From contig NZ_LGYZ01000133.1 of NCBI RefSeq assembly GCF_001310275.1, positions 231,863-295,862 on the forward strand: DNA of 64,000 nucleotides, read 5' to 3'. This document shows, in pieces, positions 16,570-24,563 of this stretch. The notes under the pieces are model-generated. The model searched no databases. It was given only the letters and a program-made list of their open reading frames with translations, and was not told the origin of the DNA. Position 1 is the stretch's first letter, and each line of letters starts with the position of its first letter. A program made the translations under genes and the position numbers. The stretch comes from Nocardia arizonensis. GTDB lineage: Bacteria > Actinomycetota > Actinomycetes > Mycobacteriales > Mycobacteriaceae.

Positions 16570-16609
16570 TTAAGAGTTTCGCGACATCGCGAGGATTAAC
16601 CCGTAGAAT
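16570..16609 (+). promoter_or_regulatory. Candidate promoter of the radical SAM cluster
   Basis: TAGAAT at 16604-16609 resembles a -10 box. TTAAGA at 16570-16575 is too far upstream to be a standard -35. Between them lies the near-palindrome CGCGACATCGCG, a possible operator. If the -10 is real, transcription would begin only a few bases before the ATG at 16620. Confidence 0.35.
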
Positions 16610-16619
16610 TTGTGCAGGA

Positions 16620-16697
16620 ATGCCATTGGGGGTGAAGAAATCGATCCAAACTATATCGCCGAGAGTGTGCGCCAGCCCAGATTACGCATTGCGTTAG
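16620..16697 (+). CDS. 25-codon ORF overlapping the first radical SAM gene
   Basis: An ATG at 16620 opens 25 codons (MPLGVKKSIQTISPRVC followed by eight more residues) that end at a TAG inside the radical SAM gene in another frame. The only purine-rich stretch (AGGA) is directly adjacent to the ATG, so initiation would have to be nearly leaderless. It could be a leader peptide coupled to the enzyme, a precursor peptide, or chance. The absence of a typical leader/core layout argues against a standard RiPP precursor. Confidence 0.25.
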   Translation: MPLGVKKSIQTISPRVCASPDYALR

Positions 16698-18292
16698 CGA
16701 CGCCTTCACCGGTAACACATAGAACTGCTGAGGAAAATCTCGGCTTGGGCTTTCTTGCTGCTGCCCTGCGGAACGCTGGGCATACCGTGCATTTGTTTGA
16801 TGCATGGCTGGAGGGGCTCGATGTTCCTGGTTTGGTTCGCAAGATCGTGTCTTTTGAGCCCGATCTTGTCGGTTTCGCAGCGTATAGATCAAATATCGAA
16901 CCAGCAGTCGCAGCGATGACTACAATACGTCTTGTCCTGCCTGATATCCCTGTAATTGCTGGCGGATTCGGTCCAACATTTCACGCTGACGATTTTCTCA
17001 ATGCCGGTTTCGATGTTGTGGCGATCGGCGAGGCAGACAATACAATTCTGGACTTGGCCGATCACTATGCTTCCGGTAAGCCTCAACTGTCAGAGATATC
17101 GGGAATCGCGTATCGTGACAAGCTAGGCCAAAAAGACACGATTTTACGTACCCAACCTCGGCGTCTGGTCGCTGATCTTAATCAGCTCCAGCTACCGGCA
17201 CGAGATACGGTGGGGCTGTCTTTGAGTCGCCGCAGTCCCTCGCATGTGCAATCTTCCAGAGGGTGTCAGGCGTCGTGCGTATTTTGCTCCATTGTGGCGT
17301 TCGAGCGCATCTCGGAAGGGCCGCAATGGCGTCAGTACTCAATTCCCAGGTTTGTTGATCAGATCGAAGACTTGGTATGTCGAGGTGTCCAACATATAAA
17401 AGTTGTTGACGATAGTTTCATAGAGCCTCCTCGGGATACGGCGTGGTGTATCGAGTTGGCCAGCGAGATCGAGCGTCGAAAAATCAGAGTCTACTTACGG
17501 GGCCAGATACGAGCCGACAGAGTAGACGGTCCAACGATCGCCGCCCTGGCTGATGCCGGATTCTGGTCATTCGCGTGCGGGATCGAGAACTTCGCCCGGA
17601 CGGCCCTACGCCGAATGGCGAAGCGTGCGTCGATTGAGGCAAATCACATAGCGCTGCGGGAGTTTCGGAAAGCTGGGATAGTCGTTCAGGCGGGACATAT
17701 CCTATTCGATAGGGATACGACGTTACAGGAACTCGAAACCAACTACGCCGGGTTCACAAGATATCCGTGGACTATCTCGAAAGGCGTGTTCACCGAGATG
17801 TACGCAGCCACAGGAACAGCTTATACTCGGCGGCTGATGAAGGCGGGATCGATTGCGCCAGGCGACGCAACGCCTGGCACGGGAGGTCTCGGAAATATGA
17901 GGTACGTCATTCGAAGTCCAAGAGCTCAGATAGTGTACGCAGGACTCAAAACCTGGCAGAAAAGTCATTCTAGGATTTACGACATGACGATCGATCCACT
18001 GTCTGCGCCGAAAGCGATCGATCCCACACACCGGGTCACCTTCCAGAGACTTAGTCTTGACTTGAGGCAGCAAGATTTGGAGACAATGCGCGGACTGCTA
18101 CACCTCGCTCGGGAGATACCGGAGAAGGCCGAGTATCTCAGTACTCACGAGAATAAACGTGCGCTTGACTACGTTCGGCATCGGATCGCGTCTACTGCGT
18201 CGCTGTATGACGACTTGTCGGCGAAAGCTGTCGATGCATATCAAGCAGCTGGCTTAGTCTACGATGCCGACGACAACCCTTTTATTTGTTGA
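16667..18292 (+). CDS. Radical SAM enzyme with N-terminal B12-binding-like domain
   Basis: The N-terminal 130 residues have the fold pattern of B12-binding domains (LRIALATPSP, ENLGLGFLAAALRNAGHTV, DLVGFAAYRSN, IPVIAGGFGPT) but lack the DxHxxG motif, so base-off cobalamin binding is uncertain. The radical SAM cluster motif is C-x3-C-x2-C in RGCQASCVFC (about residue 205). A TIM-barrel half follows (IKVVDDSFIEPP, ACGIENFARTALRRM). Such enzymes methylate unactivated carbons or rearrange rings; oxetanocin ring contraction is one nucleotide example. GTG 16667 places the start just before the domain; a TTG at 16610 in frame is possible. Base composition is clearly lower in GC than in the core genes. 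It is first in the eight-gene cluster. Confidence 0.85.
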   Translation: MRQPRLRIALATPSPVTHRTAEENLGLGFLAAALRNAGHTVHLFDAWLEGLDVPGLVRKIVSFEPDLVGFAAYRSNIEPAVAAMTTIRLVLPDIPVIAGGFGPTFHADDFLNAGFDVVAIGEADNTILDLADHYASGKPQLSEISGIAYRDKLGQKDTILRTQPRRLVADLNQLQLPARDTVGLSLSRRSPSHVQSSRGCQASCVFCSIVAFERISEGPQWRQYSIPRFVDQIEDLVCRGVQHIKVVDDSFIEPPRDTAWCIELASEIERRKIRVYLRGQIRADRVDGPTIAALADAGFWSFACGIENFARTALRRMAKRASIEANHIALREFRKAGIVVQAGHILFDRDTTLQELETNYAGFTRYPWTISKGVFTEMYAATGTAYTRRLMKAGSIAPGDATPGTGGLGNMRYVIRSPRAQIVYAGLKTWQKSHSRIYDMTIDPLSAPKAIDPTHRVTFQRLSLDLRQQDLETMRGLLHLAREIPEKAEYLSTHENKRALDYVRHRIASTASLYDDLSAKAVDAYQAAGLVYDADDNPFIC

Positions 18293-18360
18293 TTTCCTTA
18301 AGCCTGCCAAGATCACCTCACGCTCACGGAATAATCATACTTTGCATGAAGGATATAAGG

Positions 18361-19674
18361 ATGAGAAATACCGATCCACCTGAACCGGTGCAGGACATTG
18401 ACAAGGAGGGCAGTAAGGGACCTCAGCCTGTTTTTCCTTGGGAACGCCCTGGTAGTTCTACGACATTGCCCCTTCTGATCGATGCGAGCGAACATTTCAA
18501 CCGACAAGTTGGCCCGATCGAATATCAACATTTAGAGCAATGCCCACCAACTATCAAGAATATCGGATGGACACTCGGCAACGACTGCCCATACCGGTGT
18601 ACTCACTGCTATTCCATGAGCGCACGAGAGAAAGGGCAAGACTTCACCGAGGAGATTGTCGACCGCATCGTTGCGCAACTAGCAAGTGTCGGTGTCGAGA
18701 CAGTCAACCTCGGGGGAAATGAGCCACTGTTTACGAATGGCGCGAATCCCGCGAATACTTTACTGCCCAGGATCATACATGGACTGACCGACGCCGGAAT
18801 ATTGGTTGGATTGACGACGTCGGGAATCACACTGCTTTATCTTCACCGTAACCATCGTGCGGCCTTCAACCGCCTGAACGACGTCGATATCAGTCTCGAC
18901 TCTCCGTACCCCGAAGAGCACAATGCGAACCGCGGAGCCAAACTCTACAAACAGGCCATGCAAGCACTGACTCTGCTGCAAGATGCTGAGATCCCCCACA
19001 GTGTCATTATGTGTGCAATGAACTGGAATTTCACAATTGACAGAATAGACGCGTTGCTCGATACGGCCCGACGTTACGACGCGCACGTACGCATAAACCC
19101 GCTGAAGCCTGTGGAGCAGGCCCATATGCAGTCAGCGCTCAGCGCTGAGGCATACTACGAGGGATTCTCGCACTTGATGGAGAGATGTGCTCCCGTTGAC
19201 CTCGGTGAACCTCCGCTAGCAACTGTGATGGGGTATTCAGGAGCGAAGGGCTGCCCATGCGGACGTACTAGTTTCCGAATACATTCGATAACGCCTGATG
19301 GTCGTATCCCGGTATCTCCGTGTGTCTATCTTCACGACTACAAAGTGGGAGATCTCGTAGTCGACGAGCTAATCGACATCATCAACTCGCCACAGTTCGC
19401 GACATTTCGTCGCCGAACAGCGAATCCCGACGTGATACCGACCTGTAGCGGATGCGGGCTTATCGAAGCCTGCCGGGGTGGTTGCGCAGGCCGGGCCTAT
19501 CTCCATCACGCTCATACGACAGGCACTAGAACTCTGTTCGCAGCAGATCCATACTGCCCACGCGATATCGCTCCTAAGAATAGATTTCCGATGAATCCGA
19601 CGATCAGCAGCGGACAGCGCCTAGTGCACATGGACTATTTGTGCACTTGGATCGGGAAGCCTCTTGATGAATGA
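18361..19674 (+). CDS. Radical SAM/SPASM domain enzyme
   Basis: From ATG 18361 (GAAGGAT seven bases upstream) the product has 437 residues. The radical SAM motif is CPYRCTHCYS (about residue 80), followed by VETVNLGGNEPL and VDISLDSP. The C-terminal SPASM-like region carries the cysteines GCPCGRTS, SPCVYLHDY and CSGCGLIEACRGGCAGRAY, enough for one or two auxiliary iron-sulfur clusters. SPASM enzymes mature peptides or oxidise small molecules. No convincing substrate peptide is nearby, so the target may be a small molecule. It follows the first radical SAM gene by 68 bp. Confidence 0.88.
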   Translation: MRNTDPPEPVQDIDKEGSKGPQPVFPWERPGSSTTLPLLIDASEHFNRQVGPIEYQHLEQCPPTIKNIGWTLGNDCPYRCTHCYSMSAREKGQDFTEEIVDRIVAQLASVGVETVNLGGNEPLFTNGANPANTLLPRIIHGLTDAGILVGLTTSGITLLYLHRNHRAAFNRLNDVDISLDSPYPEEHNANRGAKLYKQAMQALTLLQDAEIPHSVIMCAMNWNFTIDRIDALLDTARRYDAHVRINPLKPVEQAHMQSALSAEAYYEGFSHLMERCAPVDLGEPPLATVMGYSGAKGCPCGRTSFRIHSITPDGRIPVSPCVYLHDYKVGDLVVDELIDIINSPQFATFRRRTANPDVIPTCSGCGLIEACRGGCAGRAYLHHAHTTGTRTLFAADPYCPRDIAPKNRFPMNPTISSGQRLVHMDYLCTWIGKPLDE

Positions 19675-19751
19675 ACTCGCAACGGACTGGGTAGGTATGC
19701 CAGTTCTCTGAGGGGACTTCTTCGAGATGTCGGAAACAAAGAGGAGCGAAG

Positions 19752-20801
19752 ATGAGCAATCATAATATCGACGGCGTACCGGCGCTAGGTAATTGGGCAA
19801 CCGGTGGTTGCGGTGCGAAGGTGGATCGAACCACTCTTTTGGAGGCTCTCAGCGGTCTGCGTGTCGGAGACGACAACGCAGCATTGCTGGCTGGCGTGCG
19901 TGAGCACGATGATGCGGCGATATTGTCGCTCCAGGAGGGAAGGAACCTGGTCGCCAGCCTCGATTTCGCACCGCCCGTTTGTCGTGACCCATCCGTGGCA
20001 GGCTCGGTTGCGACGGTCAATGCCTTGAATGACATATGGGCGTGTGGAGGAACACCGGCAATAGGTCTGAGCATCCTTGGCATGCCACGCGAGAGCGACA
20101 TCGAGTCGTATCGGACACTGCTCGGTGCCGCTGAATCAACCTGTGCAAATGAGGGTGCATTGCTCGTCGGTGGGCATAGCATCTTCAGCCCGGAACCTCT
20201 CTTCGGTCTATCTGTTGTCGGATTCGCCTCGCTCGACCACACTTGGGCAGTTGCAGGAGCCCGTCCTGGCGACATAGTCCTGTTGACCAAACCGGTCGGC
20301 GTCGGCGTCATCATCAGTAGGGCGCGACACGACGCGGCCGTCGAAGACACTCTGTGCACACTCAGCCCCGAGATTGCCAAGGGCCACGGCCGAGCTCTTA
20401 ACGCACTCGCAAGCTACACGGTTCATGCAGCTACCGATGTGAGCGGATTCGGTCTTGCCGCACACGCTGCCAACATCGCCGAAAGCTCGCACGTCACCAT
20501 GCTTCTCGACGTCGACCACGTGCCTGTCTATGATGCTGCGTATCCGCTGTTCGAAGCCGGACATACCACGTCCTTGACCAACTCCAATGCAACCGACAAC
20601 CGCGTCCGCTCTCTCAACAAACCGCACACTGTTACTCGTGCAGTGCTGACCGACCCGCAAACCGCTGGTCCTCTGCTGTTGTCCATATCAAGGGATGAAG
20701 CAGCCGACGCGCTCGAATCCCTCCGGTCGAGCGGCTATGAAAAGGCTTCCGTAGTTGGTGAGGTTGTCGAACGAGAAGATGTCCCGGTGATAGTCAGATG
20801 A
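19752..20801 (+). CDS. Selenophosphate synthetase (SelD) homologue
   Basis: The 349-residue protein is a full-length member of the SelD branch of the AIR synthetase superfamily. It shows GGCGAKVD near the N-terminus, aligning with the catalytic Cys-x-Cys-Lys of E. coli SelD with the first Cys and the Lys kept and the second Cys changed to Ala. It also has DDAAILS, ATVNALNDIWACGGTP, GGHSI, TDVSGFGLAAHAANI and LTDPQTAGPLLL. SelD makes selenophosphate from selenide and ATP; relatives phosphorylate other small acids. No selA, selB, tRNA-Sec or selU is seen in the window, so the product may feed a dedicated pathway. A GAGGAG ribosome site precedes ATG 19752. Confidence 0.85.
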   Translation: MSNHNIDGVPALGNWATGGCGAKVDRTTLLEALSGLRVGDDNAALLAGVREHDDAAILSLQEGRNLVASLDFAPPVCRDPSVAGSVATVNALNDIWACGGTPAIGLSILGMPRESDIESYRTLLGAAESTCANEGALLVGGHSIFSPEPLFGLSVVGFASLDHTWAVAGARPGDIVLLTKPVGVGVIISRARHDAAVEDTLCTLSPEIAKGHGRALNALASYTVHAATDVSGFGLAAHAANIAESSHVTMLLDVDHVPVYDAAYPLFEAGHTTSLTNSNATDNRVRSLNKPHTVTRAVLTDPQTAGPLLLSISRDEAADALESLRSSGYEKASVVGEVVEREDVPVIVR

Positions 20802-20817
20802 AAGGAGTTTGGAGGCA

Positions 20818-21819
20818 TTGCGCTTCGGTATAGGGCGATCAGTAGTAGTCTCGGTCGATGTAGACAACTGGAAAATAGAGAAATTCTTGGAAGGCTATCT
20901 ATCGCCTTTCTTTCCGGATCCCGGCTGCACGGACAACGAGTGGCAAATTTCGTGGAGTTTCCAGGACCCACTAAGCTTGATGTCGAGCCTCCTATCCGTT
21001 GCAGAGGAGGGCGCCCTGGAAGGCAACGGTGTCATAGCTGATGGCGAGACGTGGCTCGCATGGCACCGCGATTCACCATCCGACGACTGGACTGTCGAGC
21101 TACTCGATGAGGGACCGCGGTCGCTGACGGTATCGATCCCGATCGGCAGTGCCACACCGGAATATATATTGGCGCGTGCTATCCGGTCGCTGCTTGCAAC
21201 CCTCGCGTGCTTCTCGCATTGGGTTCAGGTTCACGCGTCGGCGTTCGTGTTCGAGAAGCGTGCCGCCCTGGTTGTTGGTACAAAGGGTGTAGGCAAGACG
21301 AGTTTGTTGTTGACGGCGCTAACTTCGGGTGCCAACTTCCTGAGTAATGATCGTGTACTTCTGACATCCGGCCCCAATACGGTTGCCGTACGGGGGCTCC
21401 CGCATTCAGTGACTGTCCGAACCGGGACTGCGGCTGCACGGATAATGGCTGCAACACCGTCGAGCTACCGCGATCGTCAACCGGCCGGACTTCAGCAAGT
21501 AAGGTACCACATCAACGATGTTCTGGCCGCTACGCGCCGCACTGTATCCGCCGAAGCAACACTCGGACTACTGGTGATTCCAGAAGTCATCCAGCAGGAG
21601 GGCATACTGACCCGACGTCTGCAAGCGAACGACACAACTCGAATGATTGCTGAATCATACCGAGAGTCCATCTCGTCGTTCGATCCGCTATGGGACGCAT
21701 GGTATTCGGAGGCCAGCCAAATCCCGGAGTGGAGTGACGCGCGGGGACTTTGGGTCGGATATAATCCCGATTCTATCGGTCTGGCAATGGACACTATTCG
21801 CGAGGAGCTATTGAGGTGA
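20818..21819 (+). CDS. HPr kinase-like P-loop protein
   Basis: The start is probably TTG 20818, with AAAGGAG ten bases upstream; TTG 20809 is an alternative. About 333 residues. The centre holds a Walker A motif VVGTKGVGKTSLL (about residue 160) preceded by WVQVHASAFVFEKRAAL and followed by ANFLSNDRVLL. This is the layout of HprK-related kinases found in natural-product clusters. Relatives phosphorylate protein serines or peptide/small-molecule hydroxyls. The N-terminal 130 residues are not recognised. The stop overlaps the next start (GTGA), showing tight coupling. No PqqD-like partner is present. Confidence 0.75.
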   Translation: MRFGIGRSVVVSVDVDNWKIEKFLEGYLSPFFPDPGCTDNEWQISWSFQDPLSLMSSLLSVAEEGALEGNGVIADGETWLAWHRDSPSDDWTVELLDEGPRSLTVSIPIGSATPEYILARAIRSLLATLACFSHWVQVHASAFVFEKRAALVVGTKGVGKTSLLLTALTSGANFLSNDRVLLTSGPNTVAVRGLPHSVTVRTGTAAARIMAATPSSYRDRQPAGLQQVRYHINDVLAATRRTVSAEATLGLLVIPEVIQQEGILTRRLQANDTTRMIAESYRESISSFDPLWDAWYSEASQIPEWSDARGLWVGYNPDSIGLAMDTIREELLR

Positions 21820-22733
21820 GAGTCAGCAACCTCCAGACTGCATACGTGGTTCATCCGGACAATGTCGAACAAGCCAAGAGCACAATCGACGTGTCGGTAG
21901 CAGTAGTAGCAAGACCCGATGCCTACATACGGCAAGCGGACGTAGAGCTGATCGTTATAGAAACTGACAGAGGTGTCCATCTACGCTGTTATCTCGCCGA
22001 GCACAATAATATTCGGTTCGTAATTGTGTATGGACGGTTTGATCGTGTACGCTCACCCGCTAGAGAGATCGACTTTTCAAAAACCCAAGCAGCCCTCAAT
22101 ATGTTGGGTATACGGACGCTCATCGGCACCTTTGTTGTGGGCGCCATTTCCCAAGAGGATCATGCAGGTACGGTTGTAATACCTGACGACTTCATCGGCC
22201 TTGGTAACTATTCTGACGAATCATGGAAGGATCGGCCTGAAGGATTTCGCAATGTCGAGATGTTCAGCCCTTTCTGTACAGAGGCCCGCCGCGCCCTCAC
22301 GAATCAGGTCCATGTCATTGACGAAACAGTCCACACGGATGGTACGTACGTATGCTTCCACGGCTGGCCCAGGATTGAAACCGTAGCCGAGCTCAAACAC
22401 TATTCGAACCTCGGCGGAAAAGTCATCGGGCAAACTCTCGATCCAGAAGCCACCCTCGCTAGGCAATTCGGTATGCATTACGCGGCTCTTGCAGTGATGA
22501 TGGACGATTTCCGTGTCCGAGAACTTTTTCGGAGCGACTATCGGGAAGGTGCTGCAACCTTGAGCCGAAATATCGTAGAAGGCCGACGAAAGACGTTTGA
22601 ACTATTCTTGGCGGCGCTACCGGATCTAGCCTCGATCGGCCATGTCAGCTGCGGATGTGGTCAGCACGTAAATGTCAAGCGGCAAGCCTCCCGAAATTTC
22701 TACTATCGTCCACCCAAGTTTATAGTGGATTGA
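21816..22733 (+). CDS. MTA/purine nucleoside phosphorylase-like protein
   Basis: The 305-residue product matches the MTAP/PNP fold pattern. It has LNMLGIRTLIGTFVVGAISQ followed by VVIPDDFIGL (compare VRxVIATNAVGS...DLVVPDQFID in MTAPs), SPFCTEARRAL, GTYVCFHGWPRIETVAELKHY (GTYVCxEGPRFxTxAE in MTAPs) and GGKVIGQTLDPEATLARQFGMHYAALAVMMDD (GMTxxPEAxLAREAGxxYA). Such enzymes split a nucleoside with phosphate to free base plus ribose 1-phosphate. Several family consensus positions are altered (G-P to G-W-P, M-T to Q-T), so substrate specificity or even catalysis may differ. It starts by a 4-bp overlap with the kinase-like gene. Confidence 0.75.
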   Translation: MRVSNLQTAYVVHPDNVEQAKSTIDVSVAVVARPDAYIRQADVELIVIETDRGVHLRCYLAEHNNIRFVIVYGRFDRVRSPAREIDFSKTQAALNMLGIRTLIGTFVVGAISQEDHAGTVVIPDDFIGLGNYSDESWKDRPEGFRNVEMFSPFCTEARRALTNQVHVIDETVHTDGTYVCFHGWPRIETVAELKHYSNLGGKVIGQTLDPEATLARQFGMHYAALAVMMDDFRVRELFRSDYREGAATLSRNIVEGRRKTFELFLAALPDLASIGHVSCGCGQHVNVKRQASRNFYYRPPKFIVD

Positions 22734-22803
22734 AAAGCGCCTGTTTAGCGGATATACTACTGAACGGAATCATTCTAGATATGAAGAAAGGTGACGAACG
22801 TTC

Positions 22804-23646
22804 ATGACCGACATCCTCGACAAACTTCACGAAGTAGCCAGCCGATATGGCGAGAACAACCTGGTGATGACAGGTGGGGCGAAGTCCTCAGTCGGAATCG
22901 GCGAACGTTATGTGTTCAAAGTTGTCGAAGGTGGAAAAATTGATGCTGCCAACCATAAAGAGCAACGCGTACTTCAGACCCTCGCAGATAGCCTTCCTCG
23001 ATCGGCGGCGCGACTGATACCGACGTCGGTTGATGGAGTATTTGCGCCGGGCTTGGGATACATAGAGGTGCAAACCCGGCTCCGAGGGATAACCCCTCAA
23101 TTTTCGTCACCGTCGCTGCCCGAGGAGCTCGGTACATTCCTGAAGGCGCTGCACGCTGTTCCGGCACCCGATGGCATCACCGAGTTCGAAGGTGATGATC
23201 CGCGACCACTCTTCGACTATCTTGTGACATCCGCACTCAAGTTTCAGGCAAAATTGATGCCAGCAGTGAACCAGTACGACCAAAAACTGGTGACAGCCGC
23301 TGTCGGCCTGGTTCGTCGCTATGTTGACAGACACGACTCGATTCCTCCACTAGTGATAGTACATAAAGATCTCAGTCTACGAAATCTGCTGGTTGACGAT
23401 GGACATTTGAGTGGCGTTATCGATTGGGCGGCAGCGCAAACTGCTCCACGAGAATGGGAGTTCGCCATCCTCATGCAGCGTTTTCCCGTCGAGCTGGAGA
23501 TAATCCAGAAATCATACGGCCAGGTTCTAGACAATGAGCTGACGCGATGTTGCGCAGCCCTTCAGGCAATCCGATTCTGGAAGTCTTTTATGGATGACTC
23601 TGCTTTTGTCAACGATCAACGAGCGCTTTTGGAACAGGTATTGTGA
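22804..23646 (+). CDS. APH-fold small-molecule kinase
   Basis: The 280-residue protein carries the aminoglycoside phosphotransferase-type catalytic loop VIVHKDLSLRNLLV (Brenner motif H-x-D-x4-N, about residue 190) and the metal-binding GVIDWAAA. The N-lobe has KSSVGIGERYVFKVVEGG with the likely ATP lysine. The family includes choline, homoserine, hydroxyurea and methylthioribose kinases as well as antibiotic kinases. Next to a nucleoside phosphorylase-like gene, a sugar or nucleoside substrate is plausible; this is inference. An AAAGGTGA site lies before ATG 22804, and the stop overlaps the next GTG start. Confidence 0.82.
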   Translation: MTDILDKLHEVASRYGENNLVMTGGAKSSVGIGERYVFKVVEGGKIDAANHKEQRVLQTLADSLPRSAARLIPTSVDGVFAPGLGYIEVQTRLRGITPQFSSPSLPEELGTFLKALHAVPAPDGITEFEGDDPRPLFDYLVTSALKFQAKLMPAVNQYDQKLVTAAVGLVRRYVDRHDSIPPLVIVHKDLSLRNLLVDDGHLSGVIDWAAAQTAPREWEFAILMQRFPVELEIIQKSYGQVLDNELTRCCAALQAIRFWKSFMDDSAFVNDQRALLEQVL

Positions 23647-24563
23647 CCATCTCCGACTGGCGCACTCTGTTCGATCCACGTGAAGTTATAGTCTACGATC
23701 TGCTGCTTGATTCTGAATCCGACGGTTGGCATATCATCGACGTTATTCAGGCAGCCGGATCAGGCACTTTGGGCGCCGATGTCGAAGAACTGCCATCCCT
23801 GGTAGTGCCGCTGCAACGGAGCTTAGATATGATCCGATCCGTCGTTGATCAATATCCAGATATTTTCCCACCCGTCTGTCTCCGACCGGGACACTATCCA
23901 TGGATTCGACAACGCAGAGATGTTCACCAGTTCGATGTCGGGAGCCATCTCGTGTGCTGCTGCGCCCTGACGGTCCGGGACTTCGCATTGGCGCGAACCC
24001 GACAACTCGGCGCCACTACAATCACCCAAGAATTGAGCTCATTCATCTTGAGTGAGCCACCCGGACTACTGACATATGCCGCAATCTTCCACGACCTGTT
24101 CAAATGTTTTCGACCTCGCCGACCGTTGCCGGGAAAGATCGGTCCTAAGATATCAATAGTATGGTCGGCAGAACTCGGCCAGGAATCACATGAGCAAGAC
24201 GAAGTCGATATAGTAAATTCGCTCTTGCCCGATATCATCGACGATATCGCACTGCGAGAATCGTTGTCACGATGCCTTCTTTCTTCGAAGAAATTCTCCA
24301 AATTGACCACCAGCATGCGCACCATGGATTATGCCGGGGCAGAATCTGCCGCACAACTGTTCTGGCAGGCACAGTTCGAGCGGCCGGACCTGGCCGGTCT
24401 CGCCCTCTATCTGTCCGATACCGAAGCAAAGGGATTCGTGCGCAATATTCCTACTGAAAGAAAAGGGTTCAGCTGGTCGCTAGATGATGTAAGCGCGATC
24501 CTGTTGTCGACAGCCGAAACTCACTTCCAGGGAGATATCCGTGATCCTGCGCACATTCTCTGA
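23643..24563 (+). CDS. HD-domain-like metal-dependent phosphohydrolase
   Basis: The 306-residue product shows the spacing of HD proteins: a histidine in QFDVGSHLVCCCALTVRDFA (about residue 102), the HD dyad in TYAAIFHDLFKC (about residue 150), and a later acidic segment GLALYLSDTEAKGF (about residue 260) that could supply the last aspartate. HD enzymes remove phosphates from nucleotides; OxsA of oxetanocin biosynthesis is a known example that works with a B12 radical SAM enzyme. The overall sequence is not a family I can name. It starts in a 4-bp overlap and ends 23 bp inside the next gene. Confidence 0.6.
   Translation: MTISDWRTLFDPREVIVYDLLLDSESDGWHIIDVIQAAGSGTLGADVEELPSLVVPLQRSLDMIRSVVDQYPDIFPPVCLRPGHYPWIRQRRDVHQFDVGSHLVCCCALTVRDFALARTRQLGATTITQELSSFILSEPPGLLTYAAIFHDLFKCFRPRRPLPGKIGPKISIVWSAELGQESHEQDEVDIVNSLLPDIIDDIALRESLSRCLLSSKKFSKLTTSMRTMDYAGAESAAQLFWQAQFERPDLAGLALYLSDTEAKGFVRNIPTERKGFSWSLDDVSAILLSTAETHFQGDIRDPAHIL

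Noticed and set aside
16620..16697. Lasso-peptide or sactipeptide precursor.
   Set aside because: No B/C-type cyclase or protease, no leader-core boundary, a single Cys only, and a poor ribosome site.
18287..18301. The first radical SAM gene ends Cys-TGA-Phe-Pro-TAA, which could be read as a C-terminal Cys-Sec pair, tempting beside a SelD gene.
   Set aside because: No SECIS-like hairpin was found after the TGA, and no selA, selB or tRNA-Sec is seen. A TGT before TGA is common by chance.
22804..23646. Aminoglycoside resistance gene.
   Set aside because: The APH fold is shared by many metabolic kinases, and the gene is translationally linked to biosynthetic-type genes; no resistance-specific motif is seen.
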